Below are positions 23,744 to 32,165 of a stretch of DNA of 64,000 nt, one piece after another (positions within the stretch are counted from its first letter, which is position 1; each line of letters opens with the position of its first letter). The notes beneath the pieces were generated by a model. The model did no database searches. It had not been told where the DNA came from and saw only the letters and a program-made list of their open reading frames with translations. Source of the DNA: Chloroflexota bacterium. GTDB taxonomy: Bacteria; Chloroflexota; Anaerolineae; Aggregatilineales; Phototrophicaceae. The position numbers and the translations under genes are program-made. The stretch is taken from positions 115,740 to 179,739 of the forward strand of contig JAPOVL010000047.1 of NCBI GenBank assembly GCA_026708115.1, in the 5' to 3' direction.

Positions 23744-26700
23744 TTATCTCTGGCGCGAGCCCAGCCCCAGCAAACCGGTGGCCGGCTGCGGACGCCGGGT
23801 TTGCTCGTCGTCCTTGCCGAAGCGGATCACATCGCCGCTTCCCGTAATCGCTTCCACCGCCAGTCCCAGGCTTTGCAGCTCCTTGACCAATACGCGGAAA
23901 CTCGTGGGAATACCCGGCTCCTCAATCGGTTCGCCCTTGACGATACTCTCATAAGTCTTCACGCGGCCCTGCACGTCATCGGATTTGACAGTGAGCATTT
24001 CCTGCAGAATATGCGCGGCGCCATAAGCCTCGAGCGCCCAGACCTCCATCTCACCGAAGCGCTGACCGCCGAATTGCGCCTTGCCGCCCAAGGGCTGTTG
24101 CGTAACCAGGCTGTAAGGACCAGTCGAGCGCGCGTGAGCCTTGTCCTCGACCAAGTGAGCCAATTTGAGCATGTGAACATAGCCGACAGCCACATGGCGA
24201 TCAAAGGGTTCGCCGGTACGGCCGTCGTACAAGGTCTGCTTGCCATAATGCGGCAGGGGCTGACCCGTCTCAAACATGACGCGGTTGGCAATCTCGAATA
24301 GGTCGCGAATGGAGAGCGAGTCGCTCAGTTCGATTTCCTCAGGCGAGGTCTGCTGAATCCACAAACACAAGGAAACGCGCAAGGCCGCCAAATCACGTTC
24401 ATCGCGCATATCGGCCGCCAGGTCGCTGTTGTCATATACCATGATTTCGTCCGGATCGTAGCCGAGTTCGCGCAAGATCTCTGCCACAGCCACGCGTCGC
24501 ACATAAATCTCGTCCCGCTCGAGAATGATCGCCTCGTTGTTGTAGAGCCCGCTCTCGCCAACGCGGTCTAGCAGATACGCGCAGATCACGTGCATATCAT
24601 CGTCGAAATCTTCCCGGCCGATGCCGGCGATCTTCGCCAGGCGTCTCTGGTTATCCCAGGCTTGCTCTGTGATCTGTTTCCAGGCCCAATCAAGCATCCA
24701 GGCGCGGCCGAGCTCGGCTTGAATCTCGTGTTCGCGCACGCCATCGAAAACCGGGGTCACTGCTCGGAATCCCATGCGATCCGCCGCCCAGCCCAAGTGC
24801 AACTCCAGGATCTGGCCGATGTTCATGCGCGACGGGACGCCAAGCGGGTTGAGAATAATTTCTACCGGGGTGCCGCCGTCAACATAGGGCATATCTTCAA
24901 TGGGCACGATCTTGGAGATGACGCCCTTGTTCCCGTGCCGCCCAGCCATCTTGTCGCCAACCGTCAACTTGCGGCGCTGCGCCACACTGACGCGAACCAT
25001 CTTTTCCACGCCAGCCGGCAGGTCCGGGTGTTCGTCGCGAGTGAACACCTTGACGTCGATCACCTTGCCGCGGTCACCATGCGGCAAGCGCAGCGACGAG
25101 TCCTTGACCTCGCGCGCCTGCTCGCCAAAGATCGCGCGCAGCAGCTTCTCTTCGGGCGATAACTCTTTCTCGCCCTTGGGCGTGATCTTGCCCACCAAGA
25201 TGTCATTCGGTCCAACTTCGGCCCCGATGCGGACAATGCCGTGCTCATCGAGGTCCTTGAGCGCTTCCTCGCCCACATTCGGAATGTCGTAGGTGATCTC
25301 TTCCGGACCCAGCTTGGTGTCACGCGCTTCGATCTCGTGCTTCTCGATGTGAATGCTGGTGAATTTGTCCTTGCGCAGCATCTCCTCGCTGATAAGCAAG
25401 GCGTCTTCATAATTGCCGCCGTCCCAAGACAAGAAGCAGGTCAAAACATCGTGGCCCAGCGCCAATTGACCGTCAAATGTGGACGAACTGTCGGCAATCA
25501 CATCGCCAGGCTTGATGGTGTCTCCCTTGCGCACCAGCGGCCGCTGGTCAATGCAGGTCGACTGATTGGAACGCTCGTATTTTCTCAGTTGGTAAGTAAC
25601 TTCTTCACCATCCGCGGTGCGAACGATCACGCGATGCCCTTGTACGCTGATCACTTCCGCTTCAATTTCCGACACCAAGACCTGGCCGCTATCATAAGCC
25701 GCCTGACCTTCCATGCCCGTGCTAACGACCGAGACATCCGGCGTCAGCAATGGCACAGCTTGCCTCTGCATGTTGGAGCCCATCAAGGCGCGGTTGGCCG
25801 CGTCATGGGAAAGGAAGGGAATCAGCGCGGCGCTGATGCCGACGATCTGCCGCGGCGCGATATCCATATAGTCGATTCGCTGGGGCGGAACGGACAGGAA
25901 ACCCTGCATATAGCGTGCGGAGACGCGGTTCGAGACGAATTGATTGTGGTCGTCGAGCAAAGCATTGGCTTGCGCGATGATGAACTTGTCTTCGTTGTCA
26001 GCTGACAGATATTCAATCTCGTGCGTTGCAAAGGGCGCCACAGGAACTTCCTTGATTTTCCGCCGCTTCAGGCTGCCAACGATCTTGGCGTCCAGGATCG
26101 TTCCTTCTTCAAATACAACCTTGCCCTTGGCGTCCTCGATGTCGTCGTAGAGCCTACGACCAACCAAGCCCGGATCTTCCACGCCGAGCGAACTGACAAC
26201 CTTGCGGTACGGCGTTTCAATAAACCCCAGATCGTTCACTTGCGCGTAACTCGCCAGCCGCCCGATCAAACCGATGTTGGGACCTTCCGGCGTTTCGATC
26301 GGACAAATGCGCCCGTAATGACTGTGATGCACGTCGCGTACATCGAATCCGGCGCGCTCGCGGCGCAGCCCGCCCGGACCCAATGCGGATAGCGTCCGCT
26401 TGTGCGTCAATTCCGAAAGCGGATTCGTTTGCTCCATAAACTGAGACAATTGCGACGAGCCGAAGAATTCGCGCACCGCAGCGACAATCGGCCGAATATT
26501 GATCAATGAAACCGGGGTCAGTTGTTCGGCTTCGCGGATTGACATGCGCTCTTTGACAACACGTTCCATACGGCGCAAGCCGATGCGTAACTTGTTGCCG
26601 ATCAACTCGCCGACGGTCTTAACCCGGCGGTTGCCCAAATGATCAATATCGTCACGGCCGCGTTGGCCGCTGTTGATAATGATCATGTGTCTGACCAAAG

Positions 26701-27697
26701 CGACGATATCCGCTTTGCTGATGGTGCGATGATTGGGATCAACGACACCTTCCAGCCCAAGACGCTGGTTCAATTTGTAGCGTCCAACACGCTCGAGATC
26801 ATATCGGCGTTGATCGAAGAGTTGGCTTTCCAAATAGTCACGCGCGTTGTCAAGCGTGGGAGGGTCGCCAGGGCGCATGCGCTTGTAGAACTCAATCAAT
26901 GCTACTTCAGCGATGGTCTGCTTTTTCTTGACATCCCATACCGGCTCGTTCTTGAACGAACTCTCGATGTATTTGTGCGTCTCGTCATTGTCGACATCGG
27001 CGAACAGCGCCAGAATTTCTTCGTCCTCCCCCGTCTTGATTGGAGATTTCGATTCGCCCAATCCATCGTCTATAGCAGCCAGCGCCCGCAACAAAATCGT
27101 GACCGGGATCGTCCGCTTGCGATTGAATTTGATAGTGATGTAGTCCGTTTTGCGCGTCTCGAATTCCATCCAGGCGCCGCGATCCGGGATCAGCTTCGCG
27201 TTAGAAAGTTGTCGGCCCGTCGCCCGTTCTTCCTCTATATCAAAGTAGACGCCGGGCGAGCGGATCAGTTGACTGACAACGACGCGTTCTGTGCCGTTAA
27301 TGATGAAGGTGCCCTTCTCGGTCATCAACGGGAAGTCGCCCAGGAAGATATCCTGGCTGATGATCTCGTCCCCTTGATCGTGATTCACCAGAGCGACGCG
27401 CACATACAAAGGCGCCGCGTAGGACATGTCGCGTTCCAGGCATGCGTCTTCGTCATACTTTGGCTCTTCGAACCAATACTTTAATCCGAATTCCTGGGCT
27501 TGGGGGATATTACCCGGGAAATAGAGAGACAGATTGCCATTGAAACTCTGAATGGGATTGATCTCGTCGAACAGTTCCAGCAATCTGCCCCCAAAAAGAA
27601 AGTCCTGAAACGACCGCAACTGGATGTCGATCAGCGACGGTAGTTCCTGGATTTCCGGGGTACGCGCATAACTCTTCACATTATAATAGTGTTTCAA
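23744..27697 (-). CDS. rpoB: DNA-directed RNA polymerase subunit beta
   Basis: Catalytic beta subunit of RNA polymerase, 1317 residues. All landmark segments are present: GTFIINGTERVVVSQL, the rifampicin region SSQLSQFMEQTNPLSELTHK followed by ALGPGGLRRERAGFDVRDVH, GKITPKGEKELSPEEKLLRAI, VGDKMAGRHGNKGVISKI and the C-terminal GGKAQFGGQRFGEMEVWALEAYGA. The TTG at 27697 is chosen as start: GAGGAG lies 7 nt upstream, and translation from it begins (M)KHYYNVKSYART. The 21-codon extension upstream of it is unlike RpoB. At the site equivalent to E. coli Asp516 there is Glu. Unusually, rpoC does not follow; a terminator does. A separate promoter lies upstream. Confidence 0.98.
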   Translation of the reverse strand: MKHYYNVKSYARTPEIQELPSLIDIQLRSFQDFLFGGRLLELFDEINPIQSFNGNLSLYFPGNIPQAQEFGLKYWFEEPKYDEDACLERDMSYAAPLYVRVALVNHDQGDEIISQDIFLGDFPLMTEKGTFIINGTERVVVSQLIRSPGVYFDIEEERATGRQLSNAKLIPDRGAWMEFETRKTDYITIKFNRKRTIPVTILLRALAAIDDGLGESKSPIKTGEDEEILALFADVDNDETHKYIESSFKNEPVWDVKKKQTIAEVALIEFYKRMRPGDPPTLDNARDYLESQLFDQRRYDLERVGRYKLNQRLGLEGVVDPNHRTISKADIVALVRHMIIINSGQRGRDDIDHLGNRRVKTVGELIGNKLRIGLRRMERVVKERMSIREAEQLTPVSLINIRPIVAAVREFFGSSQLSQFMEQTNPLSELTHKRTLSALGPGGLRRERAGFDVRDVHHSHYGRICPIETPEGPNIGLIGRLASYAQVNDLGFIETPYRKVVSSLGVEDPGLVGRRLYDDIEDAKGKVVFEEGTILDAKIVGSLKRRKIKEVPVAPFATHEIEYLSADNEDKFIIAQANALLDDHNQFVSNRVSARYMQGFLSVPPQRIDYMDIAPRQIVGISAALIPFLSHDAANRALMGSNMQRQAVPLLTPDVSVVSTGMEGQAAYDSGQVLVSEIEAEVISVQGHRVIVRTADGEEVTYQLRKYERSNQSTCIDQRPLVRKGDTIKPGDVIADSSSTFDGQLALGHDVLTCFLSWDGGNYEDALLISEEMLRKDKFTSIHIEKHEIEARDTKLGPEEITYDIPNVGEEALKDLDEHGIVRIGAEVGPNDILVGKITPKGEKELSPEEKLLRAIFGEQAREVKDSSLRLPHGDRGKVIDVKVFTRDEHPDLPAGVEKMVRVSVAQRRKLTVGDKMAGRHGNKGVISKIVPIEDMPYVDGGTPVEIILNPLGVPSRMNIGQILELHLGWAADRMGFRAVTPVFDGVREHEIQAELGRAWMLDWAWKQITEQAWDNQRRLAKIAGIGREDFDDDMHVICAYLLDRVGESGLYNNEAIILERDEIYVRRVAVAEILRELGYDPDEIMVYDNSDLAADMRDERDLAALRVSLCLWIQQTSPEEIELSDSLSIRDLFEIANRVMFETGQPLPHYGKQTLYDGRTGEPFDRHVAVGYVHMLKLAHLVEDKAHARSTGPYSLVTQQPLGGKAQFGGQRFGEMEVWALEAYGAAHILQEMLTVKSDDVQGRVKTYESIVKGEPIEEPGIPTSFRVLVKELQSLGLAVEAITGSGDVIRFGKDDEQTRRPQPATGLLGLGSRQR

Positions 27698-27880
27698 GGT
27701 GTCGCTCCTCGGAAAGATAATTGGATCTGCCGAACATGAAAAAGCGAACCGCGAACGCAACTATGCCGCTACGACTGGCTTACGCAACGCAGCGAATTCG
27801 CGCGAATTGGATGACGCGTGTATGTGGTCGGTTTTCATTCAACCAAACTATGTCACAGAAAGAGGACTGCAAACCTGCAG

Positions 27881-27908
27881 TATATAGCTTGTGGTATGCA
27901 TTTGTCAA
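27881..27908 (-). promoter_or_regulatory. Promoter of rpoB
   Basis: Minus-strand TTGACA and TATATA with a 16-nt spacer, giving a leader of about 180 nt. It is divergent from the rpiR promoter, whose -35 box begins 37 nt away. The long leader contains no recognisable ribosomal-protein-type attenuator. Confidence 0.6.
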
Positions 27909-27944
27909 GACTGCATTTTCCATTGTGAAGACAGATTCACTTGA

Positions 27945-27973
27945 TTGACAATTATTTTCAAGTGTGTTACTAT
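27945..27973 (+). promoter_or_regulatory. Promoter of the rpiR gene
   Basis: Plus-strand TTGACA and TACTAT with a 17-nt spacer, 36 nt before the regulator's start codon. A near-consensus sigma-70 site. Confidence 0.7.
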
Positions 27974-27975
27974 GT

Positions 27976-27994
27976 TGGAAATAATTTTCATCCA
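27976..27994 (+). promoter_or_regulatory. Candidate operator for the RpiR regulator
   Basis: TGGAAATAATTTTCATCCA is an imperfect dyad just after the -10 box. A second copy of the half site (ATTATTTTCA, 27951-27960) lies between the -35 and -10 boxes, 30 nt away from the first. RpiR/MurR regulators are known to bind AT-rich GAAA/TTTC dyads, so autoregulation is plausible. Binding is inferred only. Confidence 0.4.
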
Positions 27995-28008
27995 ATGGAA
28001 CTTGTTTC

Positions 28009-28872
28009 ATGAAGAATGGGTACAAACCCGATCGCGGTTCTCTTTCCACTATCTCCGACGCCTTGCCGAACTTGAAAGGCGCCACCAGGAAGGTGGCCCA
28101 GTTCGTCTTGCACCTACCGCAAGAGACAATCAACCTCTCCATCACAGAGTTGGCCGCGCGCGTCGGCGTTAGCGAGGCAAGCATCGTCCGATTCGCCCAG
28201 TCGCTTGGCTTCTCCGGCTTCCACGCCCTTAAGATTCGTCTGGCGGAGGACATCGTCTCGCCCATGTTAATCGTCCACGAAGACCTGATGCCGGACGACA
28301 ATCCGGCCACAGCCGTCCAGAAAGCCCTGACCATGGGGCTGCGCGCGCTCGAGGACACCGCCAACATTCTCGATATGTCGGCCCTGGAGGCCTCCATTCG
28401 CGCGCTCTGCAATAGTCGCCAAATTGTCTTGTTCGCTTCCGGCAACTCCATACCCATAGCGATGGATCTCGATTTTCGCTTGACCAAAATCGGTTTGCTG
28501 AGCCGTTTTTCAATCGACCCGACTATGCAGGAAATGTATGCCGCTTTGACATCGCATGACCACGTCGCCGTAGGCATCTCGCACACCGGCAGCTCAAAGG
28601 ATACGGTTCATGCCCTGGGATTGGCAAAACAACATGGCGCGACGACAATTTGCATCACCAATCACTCGGACTCTCCGCTGACGCGCCACAGTGACTATTG
28701 CCTCTTCACCGCGACGCGTGTCAGCCAGTTCCGTGAGGAACAGTTGAATTCCAATTTGGCTGCCTTGGCGCTAACGGAAGCGCTGTACCTTGGCATCTGT
28801 ATTGAGCGTTCCGACGCCTTGATGCATTCCGTCCTGAAGACATCAAGAGCAACAGATCACCGCAAATACTAG
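28009..28872 (+). CDS. RpiR/MurR family transcriptional regulator
   Basis: A 287-residue regulator with an N-terminal helix-turn-helix of the HTH_6 type (residues ~10-80: LSITELAARVGVSEASIVRF, then AQSLGFSGFHALKIRLAED) and a SIS sugar-phosphate-binding domain (~105-250). SIS features include IVLFASGNSIPIAMDLDFRL and AVGISHTGSSKDTVHALGLA, the typical Ser/Thr phosphosugar loop. Such proteins sense a phosphosugar and control its catabolic genes. It opens the sugar cassette and carries its own promoter and possible operator. The likely ligand is a product of the kinase or aldolase encoded downstream. Confidence 0.9.
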   Translation: MKNGYKPDRGSLSTISDALPNLKGATRKVAQFVLHLPQETINLSITELAARVGVSEASIVRFAQSLGFSGFHALKIRLAEDIVSPMLIVHEDLMPDDNPATAVQKALTMGLRALEDTANILDMSALEASIRALCNSRQIVLFASGNSIPIAMDLDFRLTKIGLLSRFSIDPTMQEMYAALTSHDHVAVGISHTGSSKDTVHALGLAKQHGATTICITNHSDSPLTRHSDYCLFTATRVSQFREEQLNSNLAALALTEALYLGICIERSDALMHSVLKTSRATDHRKY

Positions 28873-28885
28873 GAGCGCAGCTAGG

Positions 28886-29008
28886 AAAAGGAGGTCCTAT
28901 GAATTGAAGACTCGTACGCATGCGCGAGGCGGTTCGCGACATCAATCGGCTCAAGCGCCTCGTGACAGTTCCGACTGAATCGATACTTGTCATAAGGAGA
29001 CATTCACA
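28886..29008 (+). other. Leader with a perfect ribosome site and very short reading frames
   Basis: Between the regulator and solute-binding-protein genes, AAAAGGAGGT (28886-28895) is followed by ATG-AAT-TGA (28899-28907). In the same frame a second ATG at 28920 opens 30 codons ending in a TGA (29010-29012) that overlaps the solute-binding-protein ATG. The peptide is arginine-rich and unlike any family I know. It may be a regulatory leader or the remnant of a gene. Confidence 0.35.
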
Positions 29009-30253
29009 ATGAAGAAATATCTTGGTTTCTTGATAATTCTGGTGCTGTTGCTGGTGAGCGGTATCGGCATGGCACAAGATGTTGTGCTGGAATTCCAGCA
29101 ATGGTGGGAGCCGGAATTGCCGGAAGGCTCTTTCCGCGCGATCTTGGACGATTTCGAAGCGGCCCACCCCGGCATTAGGGTGGAGACGATCAGCGGACCC
29201 TACCTGACCACGAAGGACCAGATCATCGCCAGCGCGGCCACCGGCACAATGGCCGATGTCGTCGGCTTGGATGGCGCCTGGGTCAACGTGCTTTGGAAGC
29301 AAGGCGCCTTGCACAGCTTGTCGCAGGCCATGGCCGACGCCATGTACGATGACAGCGAGTTGGCGGCCCAGATTCAACTGGCCGGCGAGACTTACATGAT
29401 CCCCATTGCCAACTTCATTTACCCGGTCTTCGTCAACCTTGACATGCTGGCAGCCGCTGGCATCGATCCGCCCTCGACGCGCGCAGAATTCGCGGCCGCG
29501 GCCGAAGCCCTGACCGACCCCGACAACAACGTCTACGGCTGGGCGCAGCCGCTATCGCTGGAGCAGCCCAACGGCATCCAGAATGACACCATGTCTTGGT
29601 TGTGGGCGACTGGCGGCAGCATGCTCGATGACATGGGGCAGCCCAACCTGGCCGGCAACGAGCAACTGGCCGATACCATGGCCTACATCAAGAGCCTGCA
29701 CGATGCTGGCGTGGTAGCCCCCGGCGCCTTCGCCATGAAGGAGAATGAAAAGGTCGAAGAATTCGTCAACGAGCGCGTCGCCATGATCATCAACACGCTG
29801 GCGCACTTCACCCTCATCCGCGAGCGCAATCCGGACCTCAACTTCGATATCACCGCGCTACCGGCGGCCGAAGGCTACGACGGTCCCCGCGGCTTGCCTT
29901 ACGCCTCCTGGGGCATTGGCATCAGCTCCAATACCGAGCACAAAGCCGAAGCCTGGATGCTGATTGATTACTTGACCAGCGTCGAAGGCAACACCAAGCT
30001 GACGTCCATCGCCAATGCCTTCCCGGGCAATGTCAACGCGACGCCGGACTTCATTCAAACCGATCAGCTCTTTATGACAGCCTTCGAGATCTTCCAGGAA
30101 GGCTATCTGGCGAACGAGTTCACCGGGCTCCCCGCCGCCGAAGAGTTGATGCGTCAATTCGATGAGCCCTTCCAATTCTACCTGGAAGGCGAAATGGAAC
30201 TGGAAGAGTTCCTGGAGATCGCGCAAGAAGAGTGGGAAGCCATTTTCGAATAG
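29009..30253 (+). CDS. Sugar ABC transporter solute-binding protein (family 1)
   Basis: A 414-residue extracellular solute-binding protein of the MalE/UgpB type. The signal peptide is clear: MKKY, a hydrophobic core of ~17 residues, then GMAQ with cleavage likely after Ala; there is no lipobox cysteine, so the protein is secreted or anchored otherwise. Family features are QWWEPELPEGSFRAILDDFE near the N-terminus and a GLPYASWGIGISSNTEHKAEA segment in the second half. AAGGAG precedes the ATG by 9 nt. The two permease genes follow, separated by a hairpin. The ligand is probably a mono- or oligosaccharide, not identifiable from sequence. Confidence 0.92.
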   Translation: MKKYLGFLIILVLLLVSGIGMAQDVVLEFQQWWEPELPEGSFRAILDDFEAAHPGIRVETISGPYLTTKDQIIASAATGTMADVVGLDGAWVNVLWKQGALHSLSQAMADAMYDDSELAAQIQLAGETYMIPIANFIYPVFVNLDMLAAAGIDPPSTRAEFAAAAEALTDPDNNVYGWAQPLSLEQPNGIQNDTMSWLWATGGSMLDDMGQPNLAGNEQLADTMAYIKSLHDAGVVAPGAFAMKENEKVEEFVNERVAMIINTLAHFTLIRERNPDLNFDITALPAAEGYDGPRGLPYASWGIGISSNTEHKAEAWMLIDYLTSVEGNTKLTSIANAFPGNVNATPDFIQTDQLFMTAFEIFQEGYLANEFTGLPAAEELMRQFDEPFQFYLEGEMELEEFLEIAQEEWEAIFE

Positions 30254-30290
30254 CTTGCCCGAACGCGCTATTCCCGTAAGTTGTTACGCC

Positions 30291-30321
30291 GAGGCGGCCG
30301 GATATCTTCACTGGCCGCCTC
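30291..30321 (+). other. Stem-loop between the binding-protein and permease genes
   Basis: GAGGCGGCC and GGCCGCCTC form a perfect 9-bp GC-rich stem with a 13-nt loop in the 86-nt gap. There is no T-tract, so it is more likely an mRNA-stabilising or partial-termination element, as known for other binding-protein-dependent operons, than a full terminator. Confidence 0.55.
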
Positions 30322-30339
30322 AGCCCAAGCGGAGCTGGC

Positions 30340-31272
30340 ATGGCCACAGCCACGCAGCGTGAAATCACCGAACCTGCGAATATCGGGTGGGAGCAGAAAA
30401 AGCGCAGACTCCTCCCCTATGCCTATCTCTCGCCGACGCTGCTTCTGCTCGCGGCCCTAACCGTCGTGCCCATCATGACGGTCTTCCTCTATTCCCTGGT
30501 CGATAATGTCATCGTCAACCCCAATCCACCTGAATTCGTCGGCCTCGAGAACTACGAAGAAGTACTGACCAACAGGAAGTTCCGCGGCGCGCTTAGCAAT
30601 ACCATGTATTTCGCAATCGTCAGCGTCGTCGCGCATTTCATCATCGGGCTGGCATTCGCGCTGCTCCTGAATTCGCGCCTGCTCAGCGCCAATGTCAAGG
30701 CGGTTTTCCGCGTCATATACATTCTGCCCTGGGTATTCACCGCGTCGATTATCGCTATCTTGTGGCGCCTGCTGCTCAACCCGCACGGGGTCGTCAATTA
30801 TGTGATGCTGGAGTTGGGGCTGATCCCGGAACTTCTGGAGTGGCTTTCGGACCGTAAATTGGCCTTGAACGCGGTTACCTTCATCAACATCTGGTCCGGT
30901 TATCCCTTTTACCTGGTCAGCTTTTTAGCCGGTTTGCAAGGGATTCCCGACGATCTCTACGAATCCGGGCGCGTCGATGGCGGCAATGCCTGGCAGCTTT
31001 TCCTGCATATTACCCTGCCACAGTTGAAGCCCATCATTATCAGCCTGGCCCTGCTGGATTTCATTTGGACCATACATCAGTTCACCTTGATCTGGATGAC
31101 CACGGGCGGCGGTCCCTTGCGCTCTACCGAGGTCTTGAGCACGTACACCTACAAGGCGGCTTTCAGTTCGCACGAGTACTCGATCGCCTCAACCATTGCC
31201 ATGGTGATCCTGGCGATTTGCACCTTCGTGGCAATATTCTACGTGCGCAGTCAGCGCATGGCGGACGAATGA
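30340..31272 (+). CDS. Sugar ABC transporter permease, MalF type
   Basis: Inner-membrane permease, 310 residues, six helices after a short cytoplasmic N-terminus. The EAA loop that docks the ATPase is visible as DDLYESGRVDGGNAWQLFLH, with ITLPQLKPIIIS following. Its N-terminal PYAYLSPTLLLLAALTVVPI is typical of the MalF/UgpA branch. Together with the next gene it forms a heterodimeric channel. No ATPase gene is present nearby; a shared MsmK/UgpC-type ATPase elsewhere in the genome would have to energise it. Confidence 0.93.
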   Translation: MATATQREITEPANIGWEQKKRRLLPYAYLSPTLLLLAALTVVPIMTVFLYSLVDNVIVNPNPPEFVGLENYEEVLTNRKFRGALSNTMYFAIVSVVAHFIIGLAFALLLNSRLLSANVKAVFRVIYILPWVFTASIIAILWRLLLNPHGVVNYVMLELGLIPELLEWLSDRKLALNAVTFINIWSGYPFYLVSFLAGLQGIPDDLYESGRVDGGNAWQLFLHITLPQLKPIIISLALLDFIWTIHQFTLIWMTTGGGPLRSTEVLSTYTYKAAFSSHEYSIASTIAMVILAICTFVAIFYVRSQRMADE

Positions 31273-31273
31273 A

Positions 31274-32116
31274 ATGATCGGCACGCGCAGACAGATTCTA
31301 ATCAGAAAGATACTAGTGTGGATTGCGCTGATCCTCGGCGCCTGTTTTGCCGGTTTGCCTGTGCTTTGGATGGTTTCTTCGTCATTCAAGTCCAATCTGG
31401 AGATATTCGCCTATCCGCCGGCGTTAATTGACTACTCGTTTTCCTTCCAGGCGTACCAGGCGGTGCTGAGCGACCCGGGACAATTGCGCTTCTTCTTTAA
31501 TAGCTATCTCGTCGCCATATTGGTCACGATTTGCACCGTCATCACCAGCATCCTGGCGGGATACAGCTTCAGCCGCTACGACTTCCGCTTTAAGAAAATC
31601 TTGAACTTGATCATCATCGGCGTTCAGTCGGTGCCGCCGATCACATTGATGATCCCCTATTTCGGTCTTATCGTCTGGCTTGGCATATACAACTCCTACG
31701 CGGCGCTGGTCCTGACCTACATGGTGTTCACCTTATCCTACGCAATCATAATGATGACTGGCTATTTCAACACGCTGCCTCGCGACCTGGACGAAGCTGT
31801 CATGATCGACGGCGGGGGCAGCTTCGTGACGCTCTGGCGCATTCTGGTTCCCATTTCATTGCCCGGGATCGTCGCGGTCGGCGTCTATACCTTCATGTTG
31901 GCATGGAACGAGTTCTTATTTGCGCTCACCTTGACGCGAACCAACGATATGCGCACGGTACCGATTGGCATACACTTGCTGATGGGCCAGCACTCCTTTG
32001 AATGGAACCAGATGTTGGCGCTCAGCGTGCTCGGGTCGCTGCCGGTGCTCATTCTGTTCCTGCTCTTCCAGCGTTACTTCATCGCCGGTATGTCCGCCGG
32101 CTCCGTCAAAGGCTAA
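31274..32116 (+). CDS. Sugar ABC transporter permease, MalG type
   Basis: Inner-membrane permease, 280 residues, six helices. The EAA loop reads PRDLDEAVMIDGGGSFVTLW followed by RILVPISLPGIVAVGVY, and the C-terminus ends in FQRYFIAGMSAGSVKG, a near-invariant ending of MalG/UgpE proteins. The ATG begins one nucleotide after the preceding permease stop, so the two are translationally coupled. Confidence 0.94.
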   Translation: MIGTRRQILIRKILVWIALILGACFAGLPVLWMVSSSFKSNLEIFAYPPALIDYSFSFQAYQAVLSDPGQLRFFFNSYLVAILVTICTVITSILAGYSFSRYDFRFKKILNLIIIGVQSVPPITLMIPYFGLIVWLGIYNSYAALVLTYMVFTLSYAIIMMTGYFNTLPRDLDEAVMIDGGGSFVTLWRILVPISLPGIVAVGVYTFMLAWNEFLFALTLTRTNDMRTVPIGIHLLMGQHSFEWNQMLALSVLGSLPVLILFLLFQRYFIAGMSAGSVKG

Positions 32117-32165
32117 TCGTGCGTCTACCCCTTTTATCTACTTTCAACGAAATGACGATGTCACT

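Noticed and set aside
26639..27484. A 281-codon plus-strand frame opposite rpoB
   Set aside because: It is antisense to a certain essential gene and has no family resemblance or start signals.
27711..27944. Possible riboswitch or RNA gene in the rpoB leader
   Set aside because: No conserved riboswitch core, tRNA-like TpsiC sequence or strong paired structure could be found by eye.
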